The notes: generated by a model from the letters alone, not told the origin. A stretch of 64,000 nt of DNA from CAWEQW01 sp963811365 (GCA_963811365.1 CAWEQW010000008.1:310001-374000), one strand, 5' to 3'; positions 42,008 to 51,657 are shown, numbered from the stretch's first letter. A program made the numbers and translations.

Positions 42008-43123
42008 TCAGCGGCCGATGAACGCCGACTCGAGGGGGCGCGCGTTGAACAGCCGCATCGAGGCCCGGCCGTCCTCGAACCACGAGACGACCGTGACCGA
42101 CGCCGGCGCGAGCTCCATCCGGTAGACGGCCTCGAGCGGCGCGTCCAGCGCCGCCTTGACCATCAGCTTGATCGGCGTCACGTGGGTGACGGCGAGCACC
42201 GTCCTGCCCCGGTAGCCGGCGATGAGCCGGTCGCGAGCCCGCCGCACCCGGCGGTCCATCTCGGAGAACGAGTCACCGCCCCCCGGCGCGACGTCGATCG
42301 ACCCCAGCCAGGCCTGCAGGTCGTCAGGATAGGCCCGGCTGACCTCGCCGAACGTCATGCCGTCCCAGGTGCCGAAGGCCGCCTCGGCCAGGCCGTCCTC
42401 GAGCAGGAGGTCGAGCCCGAGCCGCTCCCCGATGATCGCCGCGGTCTCCCGGGTGCGACGCAGCGGCGAGGAGACGAGGGCGTCGACCTCCTGCGCCAGC
42501 GGCGCCAGCCAGTCCGCGACCGCCCGCACCTGGGCCCGGCCGTCCTCGGTCAGCCCCGGGTCCTCGCCACCGCGGCCGCTGAACCGCTTGGCACGGGTGT
42601 GCTCGGTCTCGCCGTGCCGCACGAGGACCAACGTGGTGGGAGTGCCGGCGTCCCCGCTCCAGCCGCGAGACCGCTCCTCGGGCGCATCGGTCCGCGGCCC
42701 CGTCGTGGTCTCGCCTCGTGAGTCGAGCGCCTCGTTGAGGATCCGGTCGGCGTGCCGGTTGCTCTCCCTTGGGACCCAGGTGTACGTCGTGCCCGCCGGC
42801 GCGAGGCGGCCGGCTGCCGCGGCCAGCGGGCGCATGTCGGGGTGCTTGACCTTCCAGCGCCCGGACATCTGCTCGACCACCAGCTTGGAGTCCATCCGCA
42901 CCTCGAGCGCGGCGTCCGAGGCGTGCTCGTGGTAGAGCTCGAGCCCCGCGATGAGCCCGCGGTACTCCGCGACGTTGTTGGTGGCCACGCCGATGTACTC
43001 GGCCCGCTCGGCGATCGTGTCCCCGGTGACCGCGTCCTTGAGGACGGCGCCGTACGCCGCGTGGCCGGGGTTGCCCCGGGAACCCCCGTCGGCCTCGATG
43101 ACGACGGAGCCGTGCGCGGCCAT
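42008..43123 (-). CDS. Bifunctional RNase H / histidine phosphatase
   Basis: 371 residues from ATG 43123, which overlaps the upstream TGA by one base. The N-terminal RNase HI domain (about 1-135) has VVIEADGGSRGNPG, a Glu in NNVAEYRGL and MDSKLVVEQ. A linker leads to a phosphoglycerate-mutase-like phosphatase (about 165-371) with LVLVRHGETEHTRAKRFSG and VTHVTPIKL. The fusion matches mycobacterial Rv2228c, which removes RNA from hybrids and has CobC-type acid phosphatase activity. Same order as M. tuberculosis: Nif3-like, zinc ribbon, this gene. Confidence 0.92.
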   Translation of the reverse strand: MAAHGSVVIEADGGSRGNPGHAAYGAVLKDAVTGDTIAERAEYIGVATNNVAEYRGLIAGLELYHEHASDAALEVRMDSKLVVEQMSGRWKVKHPDMRPLAAAAGRLAPAGTTYTWVPRESNRHADRILNEALDSRGETTTGPRTDAPEERSRGWSGDAGTPTTLVLVRHGETEHTRAKRFSGRGGEDPGLTEDGRAQVRAVADWLAPLAQEVDALVSSPLRRTRETAAIIGERLGLDLLLEDGLAEAAFGTWDGMTFGEVSRAYPDDLQAWLGSIDVAPGGGDSFSEMDRRVRRARDRLIAGYRGRTVLAVTHVTPIKLMVKAALDAPLEAVYRMELAPASVTVVSWFEDGRASMRLFNARPLESAFIGR

Positions 43124-43866
43124 CAGACGCCGGACTCCGAGGTCCGCACCAGGATCCGGCTGCACTCCTCGCAGCGCAGCACCTCGTTCGAGGGCGCCTG
43201 CGCGATCGCCCGCAGGTCGGCCGCGTTCACCTCGAGGCTGCAGCCCTGGCACTGCCTGGCCCGCAGCGCGGCCGCGCCGACCCCGCCCTTCTGCTCGCGA
43301 AGCCGGCTGTACAGCGTCATCAGGTCCTCGGGCAGCCCGGAGGCGGCCTGCGCGCGCTCGGCCGCGACCTTCTCCTGCTCTGCCCGCAGGTCGGCGCCCT
43401 TGCGGTCCCGCGCCTCGGTGAGCTCCGCGATCCGGCCGTCGAGCTGCGCGACCTGCGCGGAGAGCCCGGAGAGCTCGCCCTGGGCGGTCTCGAGCCGCTC
43501 CATCACCTCGAGCTCGACGTCCTCGAGCGCGGAGATCCGGCGCTCCAGCGATGTCAGCTCCTGCTGCATGTGCTCGAGGTCGCGCGGGTTGGACACCAGG
43601 CCCTGATCCATCCGCTCCTGGTCGCGGCGGCGCCGGGCCTTGACCTGTTCCACGTCGGCGTCGCTCTTGCGCTGCTCGCGGGTCAGGTCGTCGACTCGGA
43701 GCCGAACGTCGCGGGCCCGGTCGTCGACCTCGCCGCGGGTGCGGGCGACCTCCTCGAGCTCACGGGCCTCGGGCAGGTTGGCGAGCTGGTGCCGCAGCTG
43801 GTCGAGCCGGGAGTCGAGCTTCTGGACGTCGAGCAGCGTGAGCTGGGCGAACGGATCGGCTTTCAG
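43123..43866 (-). CDS. C4-type zinc-ribbon coiled-coil protein, probable CTG start
   Basis: 247 residues. Long coiled coil from about residue 10 to 190, then CQGCSLEVNAADL and RCEECSRILVR, a C4 ribbon. The ORF from the first ATG/GTG lacks the conserved N-terminus; the frame remains open to CTG 43866 (KADPFAQLTLLDVQKLD), six bases after GGAG and ten after the Nif3 stop. Family proteins start with a similar M-K-A, so CTG is the likely initiator. Role unknown; it may bridge nucleic acid. Confidence 0.8.
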   Translation of the reverse strand: MKADPFAQLTLLDVQKLDSRLDQLRHQLANLPEARELEEVARTRGEVDDRARDVRLRVDDLTREQRKSDADVEQVKARRRRDQERMDQGLVSNPRDLEHMQQELTSLERRISALEDVELEVMERLETAQGELSGLSAQVAQLDGRIAELTEARDRKGADLRAEQEKVAAERAQAASGLPEDLMTLYSRLREQKGGVGAAALRARQCQGCSLEVNAADLRAIAQAPSNEVLRCEECSRILVRTSESGV

Positions 43867-43876
43867 CGGGTGCTCC

Positions 43877-45040
43877 TCACGCGGTCGGGGTGGCCCGGAA
43901 GGTCCAGGGGTCGGTCACCGTGGTGCTGACCCGGGTGACCACCGTATCCCCCGCCGGGTCACCCTCGCGCAGCGCTGCGGTCAGCCGCTGCTCCACCACC
44001 GGCAGCCAGGTCCACTCGGCCGCCCAGTGCGCCACGTCGACCAGGGCCGGACCGTCGTGCTCGAGGAACTCTGCGGCCCGGTGGTGCCGCAGGTCCGACG
44101 TCAGGTAGACGTCGGCGTGGGTGCCGAGCACGGTGTCGAGCAGGAAGTCGCCGGCGCCGCTGGCGACCACGACGGTGCGCACCTCGCGCTCGGGGTCACC
44201 GGCCACCCGGACGCCGTGGGCGGTCGTCCGCAGAGCGCCGGCGACCTGCGCGGCGAACTCGGCCAGCGACAGGGGCTCCGGCAGCCGCCCGATCCGGCCG
44301 TGGCCGCGGGTCGACCCCCGCCGGTCCGGCGCGTCGGCGAGCTCCAGCAGGTCGAAGGCCGGCTCCTCGTAGGGGTGAGCGGCCCGGAGCGCGGCGACGA
44401 CGTCGCGCCGTCGCTGCCGCGGCAGGACCGCCTCGATGCGGACCTCGGACACCACCTCGACGTCGCCGACCCGCCCGATCGCCGGGCTCGCCCCGTCCAG
44501 CGGACGGAACCGGCCCTCCCCGGTCGCCGAGAACGTGCAGCTGTCGTAGTCCCCCAGACGGCCGGCCCCCGCGGACGCGAGGGCGTCGCGGACCCGGTCG
44601 GCGGCCGCCTCGGGCACGAACGTGACGATCTTGTCGAGCCGTCCGCCGTCCTCGGGCAGGACGACCTCCACGTCCTCGAGGCCGACGGCGAGCGCCAGCG
44701 CCTCGTTGACGCCGCCGGCGGGCACGTCGGCGTTGGTGTGGGCGGCGTAGAGCGCGACGTCGTGGCGCACCAGCGTGTGCAGTGCCCGGCCCTTGGGGGT
44801 GGTCGCCGCGACCGCGTGCACCGGCCGCAGCAGCAGCGGGTGGTGTACGACGAGCAGGTCGGCCCGCCACGCGACCGCCTCCTGCACGACGTCCGGGGCC
44901 GGGTCCACGGCGAACAGCACGCGTCGTACCGCGTGGTCCGGGTCGCCGCACACCAGCCCCACGGCGTCCCAGCTCTCGGCCCACGCGGGGTCGTACCAGC
45001 TGTCGAGGAGAGTGGTCAGGTCACGCACGGTCGGCGCCAT
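43877..45040 (-). CDS. Nif3-like dinuclear metal centre protein
   Basis: 387 residues from ATG 45040. Metal ligands are seen in LLVVHHPLLL, AAHTNADVP, and DVAHWAAEW near the end. The central ~100 residues (residues ~130-240) form the inserted PII-like domain (KIVTFVPEAAADRVRDAL...HPYEEPAFDLLEL). Hexameric proteins of this family (GTP cyclohydrolase-like, YbgI) have no firmly known function. Promoter proximal in a three-gene operon. Confidence 0.9.
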   Translation of the reverse strand: MAPTVRDLTTLLDSWYDPAWAESWDAVGLVCGDPDHAVRRVLFAVDPAPDVVQEAVAWRADLLVVHHPLLLRPVHAVAATTPKGRALHTLVRHDVALYAAHTNADVPAGGVNEALALAVGLEDVEVVLPEDGGRLDKIVTFVPEAAADRVRDALASAGAGRLGDYDSCTFSATGEGRFRPLDGASPAIGRVGDVEVVSEVRIEAVLPRQRRRDVVAALRAAHPYEEPAFDLLELADAPDRRGSTRGHGRIGRLPEPLSLAEFAAQVAGALRTTAHGVRVAGDPEREVRTVVVASGAGDFLLDTVLGTHADVYLTSDLRHHRAAEFLEHDGPALVDVAHWAAEWTWLPVVEQRLTAALREGDPAGDTVVTRVSTTVTDPWTFRATPTA

Positions 45041-45323
45041 GGACGTGAGCCTAGGCCCGGGCCTCCGCCCCCAGGGGTCCCCCCCGGACACACTCGCTGG
45101 GGGCGGAGTCCTCCCCGTGGGTGCCCGTGTGGCGATGCCCAGTTCCGGCGGATACATGCCACTCCGAGGAGATTGCCTAGACCGCGGCATCGGTGCGCGC
45201 AGCAGGGCCGCCGAGGACGAGCGCCTCGTGCGGCCCTGGCGGAGACGGCAGGCGCCCGACGCAGCCGTCAGACGAGCGACCGGGGAGCGCGGCGGGAGAC
45301 GGGCAGACCGCCGGTCGAAGCGG

Positions 45324-45395
45324 TGGGCGCAGCAGGGATCGAACCTGCGACCACCTCCTTGTAAGGGAGGTGCTCTACCGCTGAGCTATACGCCC
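45324..45395 (-). tRNA. tRNA-Val (anticodon TAC)
   Basis: Cloverleaf on the minus strand: acceptor GGGCGTA/TGCGCCC, D-arm AGCTCAGCGGTAGAGC, anticodon stem CCTCC/GGAGG with loop CTTACAA, T-arm with GGTTCGATCC. The discriminator is A and CCA is not encoded (CCG follows). Confidence 0.95.
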
Positions 45396-45583
45396 CGGAA
45401 CGGGCCCCGCGCCGAGCGCCGGTCAGCCTACGCGAGCCCGCGGCGGGCCGCCAAAGTCCTGCGGACGTGCGTACGGCCGCTGGCGTCTCGGGTCACCAGC
45501 GGCCGTAGCAGTAACTATTGAACAGGGTCCCGCACCGACTGTCAGACGTTTCCGGCAGATTCCGGAGAAGATTTAACCAACAC

Positions 45584-46057
45584 TCAGGCTGGGACGTTGG
45601 TCAGGTCGCGGAGGGCGCGCGCGCAGGCGTCGAGGTCACGGGCGTCCCGCATCGCGTTGTGCACCTGCCAGCGCAGCACGCCCGCCGTGTCCACGATGAA
45701 CGTCGACCGGTTGGCGAAGCCGCCCTGCTCGTCGAAGCTGTCGTACGCGCGGGCGACCGCGCCGTGCGGCCAGAAGTCCGACAACAGCGGGAACTCGAGC
45801 CCGTCGCGGTCGGCGAGGGCCCGCAGGGAGAAGAAGTGGTCGCACGAGACCGCGACGATCTCCGCGTGGTCGGAGGCGAGGCTGGGCAGCCGGTCGCGCA
45901 CCGCGCCGAGCTCGCCGGTGCAGACGCTGCTGAACGCGAACGGGAAGAACATCACCACGGCCGCCTTGCGCCCGCGGAGCTCCGAGAGCGTCACGGTCCG
46001 ACCGTGCTGGTCCCGCAGTGAGAAGTCGGGCGCGGGCTGGCCGGTCTGGAGCGGCAT
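45584..46057 (-). CDS. ahpE: AhpE-type peroxiredoxin
   Basis: 157 residues from ATG 46057 after GGAAGGA. The peroxidatic Cys is C46 in PFAFSSVCTGEL, with GRKAAVVMFFP before it. C72 (VAVSCDHFF) is the only other one near the fold's loop, so a 1-Cys mechanism with a thiol reductant is likely. The gene order ahpE-(ligase)-DUF3052-aceE resembles mycobacteria. Reduces peroxides in the cytosol. Confidence 0.9.
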   Translation of the reverse strand: MPLQTGQPAPDFSLRDQHGRTVTLSELRGRKAAVVMFFPFAFSSVCTGELGAVRDRLPSLASDHAEIVAVSCDHFFSLRALADRDGLEFPLLSDFWPHGAVARAYDSFDEQGGFANRSTFIVDTAGVLRWQVHNAMRDARDLDACARALRDLTNVPA

Positions 46058-46083
46058 GGGTTCGGTCCTTCCGGGGGGGGGCC

Positions 46084-47706
46084 TCAGGCGTCGACCGGCA
46101 GGTCCCGCTTGACCACCTTGCCGGTCGCGTTGCGCGGCAGCTCGTCGAGGAACACGAACTCGCGGGGCACCTTGTATCGTGCCAGGTTCGCCCGCACCCA
46201 CGTCCGCAGGTCCTCCTCGGTGGCCGCCCCTGGCTCGGTGAGCACGACGTAGGCGCGCAGCCGCATGCCGAAGTCCTCGTCGTCGACGCCGACGGCGGCC
46301 GCCTCGACGACCGCGTCGTGCTGGGCCAGGCAGTCCTCGACCTCCTTGGGGAAGACGTTCTCGCCACCGGAGACGATCATCTCGTCGTCGCGTCCCTCGA
46401 CGAACAGCCGGCCGTGCTCGTCGAAGCGGCCCACGTCGCCCGACGACATCAGCCCCTCGATCATCGGCTTGTGGCCGCCACCGGTGTAGCCCTCGAACAG
46501 CAGCCCGTTGCCGACGAAGATCCGCCCGGACTCCCCCGCCGGCACCTCCCTGCCGGCCGCGTCGAAGATGCGTACGACGGTCGCGTGCGGCGGCTTGCCG
46601 GCGGTACCGGGCGCCGCGCGCAGGTCGGCGGGGGTCGCGATCGTCGCGTAGGCCACCTCCGTCGAGCCGTAGACGTTGTAGAGGTGGTCGCCGAACTGAT
46701 CCATCCACCGCAGCCCGAGGTCGCCCGGCAGCGCCGACCCGGACGCCGCCACCACCTCCACGCGGGAGAGGTCGTAGCGGTCGCGCACCTGCGCGGGCAG
46801 GTGCATGATCCGCTGGAGCATCACCGGGATGACCACCAGCGACTCGCAGTCGTGCTCCTCCGCGGTGCGCAGGCAGTCCTCGGGGTCGAAGCGCCGGCGC
46901 AGCACGACCGTCGACTCCAGGAGCATCGCGAGCGCGAGGTGCGCCCACCCCCAGGTGTGGAAGAGCGGCGCTGCGACGTGCGTGCGCCACCCGCTGCGCA
47001 GCGGCAGCCGGGACAGCAGCGCCACCGCGTCGGTGACGCCGGCCTGCTGGCGGGGCGCGCCCTTCGGGGTGCCCGTCGTACCGGAGGTGAGGATGATGAT
47101 CCGGCTCTTGACCTCGGGGGCGTCGAGCTCCTCGGCCGAGCCCGAGGCGATCAGGCGCTCCACCGTCGCGGTGTCGTCGGCGGGCTCGGAGTCCGTCCAC
47201 GCGAGCACCCGGTCCACCTCGGAGGCGCCCGAGAGGAGCCCGGTGAACTCCTCGTCGTGCACGACGACGCCGGGCTTCTCCCGCTCGAGCACCTCGACCA
47301 GCTGGGGCCCGGCGAAAGCGGTGTTGAGGTAGACGATGTCGGCGCCGAGCTTGGCGGCCGCGAGGGTCGCGTCGACGAAGCCCCGGTGGTTGCGGCACAT
47401 GATCGCGACACCGTGCTCCGGCCCGACGCCGGTCTCCGCCAGCGCACGGGCCAGCGCGTTGCTGCGCTCGTGGAGCGCCAGGAACGTCAGCTCGCCGAGC
47501 TCGTCGACGAGCCCGACGCGCTGCGGGGCCCGGGCGGCGAGGGTGGTGAACCCGCCTGCGGGGCCCACGCCCCAGTCGACCAGGGCCCGAGCGGTGCGGT
47601 AGAGCACGGTGGGCGCATAGGGACGCACGACGCCTGCCCTGGTGAGCACCCGTGCGGCGGTGAGCTGCCGGTCGACGAGGTCGACGGCCTTCCCGATGAT
47701 GGGCAC
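46084..47706 (-). CDS. Acyl-CoA synthetase (AMP-forming, FadD-like)
   Basis: 540 residues. P-loop ILTSGTTGTPKGAPR, motif YNVYGSTEVAYATI, SSGDVGRFDEHGRLFVEGRDDEMIVSGGENVFPKEVE and the catalytic Lys in NATGKVVKRDL are all present. It activates a fatty or other carboxylic acid to acyl-CoA. Substrate unknown. It lies 26 bases upstream of ahpE and 10 after DUF3052 on the same strand, so the three may share a transcript. Confidence 0.9.
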   Translation of the reverse strand: MPIIGKAVDLVDRQLTAARVLTRAGVVRPYAPTVLYRTARALVDWGVGPAGGFTTLAARAPQRVGLVDELGELTFLALHERSNALARALAETGVGPEHGVAIMCRNHRGFVDATLAAAKLGADIVYLNTAFAGPQLVEVLEREKPGVVVHDEEFTGLLSGASEVDRVLAWTDSEPADDTATVERLIASGSAEELDAPEVKSRIIILTSGTTGTPKGAPRQQAGVTDAVALLSRLPLRSGWRTHVAAPLFHTWGWAHLALAMLLESTVVLRRRFDPEDCLRTAEEHDCESLVVIPVMLQRIMHLPAQVRDRYDLSRVEVVAASGSALPGDLGLRWMDQFGDHLYNVYGSTEVAYATIATPADLRAAPGTAGKPPHATVVRIFDAAGREVPAGESGRIFVGNGLLFEGYTGGGHKPMIEGLMSSGDVGRFDEHGRLFVEGRDDEMIVSGGENVFPKEVEDCLAQHDAVVEAAAVGVDDEDFGMRLRAYVVLTEPGAATEEDLRTWVRANLARYKVPREFVFLDELPRNATGKVVKRDLPVDA

Positions 47707-47716
47707 GCAGCCCGCT

Positions 47717-48142
47717 TCAGCGAGGGTTCTTCGGGGCGACGAGACGGGTCGCGGACCAGTCCTTGCTCACCGGGACGGTGGTGGTGGTCGACAGGCCCGC
47801 GATCGGCGCGCCCTCCGCGATGTCGGCGGGGTCGACTGCCTGGGGACGGCCGACCTTCGGGGTGAGCAGCCACACGACCCCGCCGCCGGCGAGGTCGGTG
47901 AGGGAGTCCATCAGCGCGTCGACGAGGTCGCCGTCGCCGTCGCGCCACCAGAGCACGACCGAGTCGACGACGTTGCCGTAGTCCCCGTCGACCATGTCCC
48001 CGTCGATGGCGTCCTCGATATGGACCCGCAGGGTGTCGTCGACGTCCTCGTCCCACCCGAGCTCCTGGACGATGGTTCCCGGCTTGAACCCCAGCCGTTG
48101 CCCGGCGTTCTGGGTGTCCGCACCACCCGAGGTCCCGCTCAC
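47717..48142 (-). CDS. DUF3052 family protein
   Basis: 141 residues from GTG 48142, five bases after GGAGGAGAAAAG-type ribosome sequence. LGFKPGTIVQELGWDEDVDD and VVLWWRDGDGDLVDALMD are conserved features of DUF3052. The family almost always sits divergent from aceE in actinobacteria, as here. Function unknown. Confidence 0.9.
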   Translation of the reverse strand: MSGTSGGADTQNAGQRLGFKPGTIVQELGWDEDVDDTLRVHIEDAIDGDMVDGDYGNVVDSVVLWWRDGDGDLVDALMDSLTDLAGGGVVWLLTPKVGRPQAVDPADIAEGAPIAGLSTTTTVPVSKDWSATRLVAPKNPR

Positions 48143-48591
48143 CTTTTCTCCTCCAGCTCCGTCGTGCGCCACCGGCCCCGTCGTGGTCCGGTCGACGCCT
48201 GCCTGCTAGTCCATCGGATGTGGCACCAGCACGCAAGCCCGCGTGTGCGAGCCAGGCTAGCGTCCGGCGCCTGCTCCCGCTCGGGTTCGCCACCCCGGCC
48301 CCGCTGGACGGCTGCCCACCCGGCGGCCCGTCGGGCGGCCGACGGCGCGAGCGACGCGCCGATCCACGGACCGCCACGGACGGCCCACCCGGTCGGCGAT
48401 CCGGTGGCGACCCGGTCGGACAGCGACTACCGACCGGTAGATACCGTACGCGCCGAGCGCGTGACACGATGAAGGTCGGCGGGCCGAGACCCGGACCCCG
48501 CCGCCGCCCCCGGGCCGCGCCTTCGGCACGACCTCGGGCGACCTCCGACTGGATCGTGACAACAGCACGCCGACCACGAGAGCAGGAGACC
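48143..48591. promoter_or_regulatory. 449-bp divergent region between DUF3052 and aceE
   Basis: No gene seen. A palindrome CTACCG-AC-CGGTAG lies at 48,427-48,440 about 150 bases upstream of aceE, with TAGATAC just after it as a possible -10. It may be an operator for aceE; no regulator is identified. Confidence 0.45.
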
Positions 48592-51387
48592 GTGGCTACA
48601 GGTTCTGAACAGACCCCGGGCAGGGGCACCGGACGTCCTCCGGTGATCCACGAGGGGCTTCCCACGCAGCTCCCCGACATCGACCCCGACGAGACCAGGG
48701 AGTGGCTCGACTCCTTCGACGCGATGGTCGACGAGCGTGGCCGGAGCCGGGCCCGCTACATGATGCTGCGCCTGCTCGAGCGGGCCCGTGAGCAGAACGT
48801 GGGCGTCCCCGCGCTGCGCAGCACCGACTACATCAACACCATCCCGCCGGAGCGCGAGCCGTGGTTCCCCGGTGACGAGCACGTCGAGCGGCGGATCCGC
48901 GCCTACCTGCGCTGGAACGCCGCGGTGATGGTCTCCGCCGCCAACCGCAAGGGCCTCGAGGTCGGCGGGCACATCGCGACCTACCAGTCCTCCGCCTCGC
49001 TGTACGAGGTCGGCTTCAACCACTTCTTCCGCGGCAAGGACCACCCGGGCGGCGGCGACCAGGTGTTCATCCAGGGCCACGCCTCCCCGGGCATCTACGC
49101 CCGTGCGTTCCTCGAGGGCCGGCTCGACGACACGCGGCTGTCGCGGTTCCGCCAGGAGGTGCAGCACGGCGTCGGCCAGGGCCTGTCGTCGTACCCGCAC
49201 CCGCGGCTGATGCCGGACTTCTGGGAGTTCCCGACCGTGTCGATGGGGCTCACCGCGCTGAACTCGATCTACCAGGCGCGCTTCAACCGCTACCTGCACA
49301 ACCGCGGCATCAAGGACACCAGCCAGCAGCACGTCTGGGCGTTCCTCGGCGACGGTGAGATGGGTGAGCCGGAGTCGCTCGGCGCGATCAGCGTCGCCGC
49401 GCGCGAGGAGCTGGACAACCTCACGTTCGTGATCAACTGCAACCTGCAGCAGCTCGACGGCCCGGTCCGCGGCAACGGCAAGATCATCCAGGAGCTGGAG
49501 TCGGTCTTCCGCGGCGCCGGCTGGAACGTGATCAAGGTGGTCTGGGGCCGCGAGTGGGACGACCTGCTCGCCCGCGACGTCGACGGCGTTCTCGTCAACA
49601 AGATGAACAGCACCCCCGACGGCCAGTTCCAGACGTTCTCGGTCGAGAGCGGCGAGTACATCCGCGAGAGCTTCTTCGGTGGCGACCCGCGGCTGCGCCG
49701 GATGGTCGAGCACATGAGCGACGAGCAGCTGCGCAAGCTGCCGCGCGGCGGCCACGACTACCGCAAGGTGTACGCCGCGTTCGACGCGGCCAGCAAGCAC
49801 GTCGGCCAGCCGACGGTGATCCTGGCCAAGACCATCAAGGGCTGGACGATCGACGCCCTGGAGGGCCGCAACGCCACCCACCAGATGAAGAAGCTGACCA
49901 AGGACGACCTCAAGCGCTTCCGGGACCGGCTCTACCTGCCGATCACCGACGCGCAGATCGACGACGCCGAGGTCGCGCCGTTCTACCACCCCGGCGAGGA
50001 CTCCCCCGAGATGGAGTACATGCGCGAGCGGCGCCGCCAGCTCGGCGGGTCGCTGCCGCGGCGCGTGGTCCGGGCCAAGCCGCTCACGCTGCCCGGCGAC
50101 GAGATGTACGCCGAGCTCAAGCAGGGCTCCGGGAAGCAGGCGATCGCCACCACGATGGCGCTCGTGCGGCTGCTGAAGGATCTGATGAAGGACAAGGAGA
50201 TCGGCAAGCGCATCGTGCCGATCGCTCCGGACGAGTACCGCACCTTCGGCATGGACTCGATGTTCCCGACCGCCAAGGTCTACAACCCGGCCGGTCAGTC
50301 CTACGAGTCCGTCGACCGCAAGCTGCTGCTGTCCTACAAGGAGTCGGCGCAGGGCCAGATGCTCCACGAGGGCATCTCCGAGGGCGGCGCGGTGGCGTCC
50401 GCGACGGCGGCCGGGTCGGCGTACTCCACGCACGGCGAGCCGATGATCCCGTTCTACCTGTTCTACTCGATGTTCGGCTTCCAGCGCACCGGCGACTCGA
50501 TCTGGGCGATGGCCGACCAGCTGGCGCGCGGCTTCCTCGTCGGCGCCACCGCCGGCCGGACCACGCTGACCGGCGAGGGCCTGCAGCACGCCGACGGGCA
50601 CTCCCCGCTGCTCGCGCAGTCGAACCCCGCCGTCGTGCACTACGACCCGGCGATGGCCTACGAGATCAGCCACATCGTGCAGGACGGCCTGCGGCGGATG
50701 TACGGCACCTCTGAGGAGCACCCCGAGGGCGAGCCGGTCATCTACTACCTGACCGTCTACAACGAGCCGGTCGTGCAGCCGAAGGAGCCGGAGGACCTCG
50801 ACGTCGACGGGCTGCTGCGAGGCATCTACCACGTCGCCGTACCGCCGGAGGTGCAGGCGCAGGACGGCTCCGTGCCGCGAGTCCAGCTGCTCGCCTCGGG
50901 TGTCGGCTTCCCGTGGGTCACCGAGGCGCAGCGGCTGCTGGCCCAGGACTGGGGCGTGGCGGCCGACACCTGGTCGGTGACCTCGTGGAACGAGCTCGCC
51001 CGCGACGCGGTGTCCGCCGAGGAGTGGAACCTGCTGCACCCGTCCGAGGCGCCGCGGGTGCCGTACGTCACAGACAAGCTCAAGGAGGCCGAGGGGCCGT
51101 TCGTCGCGGTCAGCGACTACATGCGTGCGGTCCCGAACCAGATCGCGAAGTGGGTGCCCGGCGACTACCACGCGCTGGGAGCCGACGGGTTCGGGTTCGC
51201 CGACACCCGCCCGGCAGCACGCCGGTACTTCCACATCGACGCCCAGTCGGTCGTCGTGCAGGCGCTCCAGGCGCTCGCCGAGCGCGGCGAGGTGAAGCCT
51301 GAGGTGGTCCAGGAGGCGTTCGACCGCTACCGGATCGACGACCCCACCGCGGTACGCGGCGTCAAGCAGGAGGGCGGGGACGCCTGA
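48592..51387 (+). CDS. aceE: Pyruvate dehydrogenase E1 component, homodimeric
   Basis: 931 residues from GTG 48592 (GGAG upstream). IATYQSSASLYEVGFNHFF, QGHASPGIYARAFLEGRL, the thiamine diphosphate motif GDGEMGEPESLGAI...NLTFVINCN, and YLFYSMFGFQRTGD with GEGLQHADGHSPLL are diagnostic of AceE. Decarboxylates pyruvate and acetylates the lipoyl domain of the E2 encoded elsewhere. It is monocistronic: a strong hairpin follows. Confidence 0.96.
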   Translation: MATGSEQTPGRGTGRPPVIHEGLPTQLPDIDPDETREWLDSFDAMVDERGRSRARYMMLRLLERAREQNVGVPALRSTDYINTIPPEREPWFPGDEHVERRIRAYLRWNAAVMVSAANRKGLEVGGHIATYQSSASLYEVGFNHFFRGKDHPGGGDQVFIQGHASPGIYARAFLEGRLDDTRLSRFRQEVQHGVGQGLSSYPHPRLMPDFWEFPTVSMGLTALNSIYQARFNRYLHNRGIKDTSQQHVWAFLGDGEMGEPESLGAISVAAREELDNLTFVINCNLQQLDGPVRGNGKIIQELESVFRGAGWNVIKVVWGREWDDLLARDVDGVLVNKMNSTPDGQFQTFSVESGEYIRESFFGGDPRLRRMVEHMSDEQLRKLPRGGHDYRKVYAAFDAASKHVGQPTVILAKTIKGWTIDALEGRNATHQMKKLTKDDLKRFRDRLYLPITDAQIDDAEVAPFYHPGEDSPEMEYMRERRRQLGGSLPRRVVRAKPLTLPGDEMYAELKQGSGKQAIATTMALVRLLKDLMKDKEIGKRIVPIAPDEYRTFGMDSMFPTAKVYNPAGQSYESVDRKLLLSYKESAQGQMLHEGISEGGAVASATAAGSAYSTHGEPMIPFYLFYSMFGFQRTGDSIWAMADQLARGFLVGATAGRTTLTGEGLQHADGHSPLLAQSNPAVVHYDPAMAYEISHIVQDGLRRMYGTSEEHPEGEPVIYYLTVYNEPVVQPKEPEDLDVDGLLRGIYHVAVPPEVQAQDGSVPRVQLLASGVGFPWVTEAQRLLAQDWGVAADTWSVTSWNELARDAVSAEEWNLLHPSEAPRVPYVTDKLKEAEGPFVAVSDYMRAVPNQIAKWVPGDYHALGADGFGFADTRPAARRYFHIDAQSVVVQALQALAERGEVKPEVVQEAFDRYRIDDPTAVRGVKQEGGDA

Positions 51388-51404
51388 CGGCTCCCCGTCC
51401 GGGG

Positions 51405-51440
51405 GCGGCGGTTCACCACGGTATGCAGCCGAACCGCCGC
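51405..51440. terminator. Terminator after aceE
   Basis: A perfect ten-pair stem GCGGCGGTTC/GAACCGCCGC with a 16-base loop starts 18 bases after the aceE stop. Confidence 0.7.
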
Positions 51441-51512
51441 TCCCCACGACGCACACCTCGTGGGAGGGACAGGTACGTCGTGGGAGGGTGATGCGCCTGG
51501 GACGCTACCCGC

Positions 51513-51655
51513 GCCGCCCGCGCCGATCGGGCCGCCCGCGCCGATCGGGCCGCCCGCGCCGATCGGGCTACCGCGCTACCCGCGCCGACCGCGCCGACCG
51601 CGCCACCGCGCCGACCGCGCCACCCGCGCCCGCGCCGCGCCACTCGCGCCGACCG
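51513..51655. repeat. GC-rich tandem repeats
   Basis: An 18-base unit (GCCGCCCGCGCCGATCGG) repeats three times without mismatch (51,513-51,566), then variants of ACCGCGCCG repeat to about 51,655. Non-coding, between aceE and the end of the hydrolase gene. Confidence 0.85.
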
Positions 51656-51657
51656 GC

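Noticed and set aside
48427..51456. A 1009-residue ORF on the minus strand opposite aceE
   Set aside because: It is an antisense shadow at high GC: His/Leu/Val-rich with no motif, and the plus strand codes for a complete AceE.
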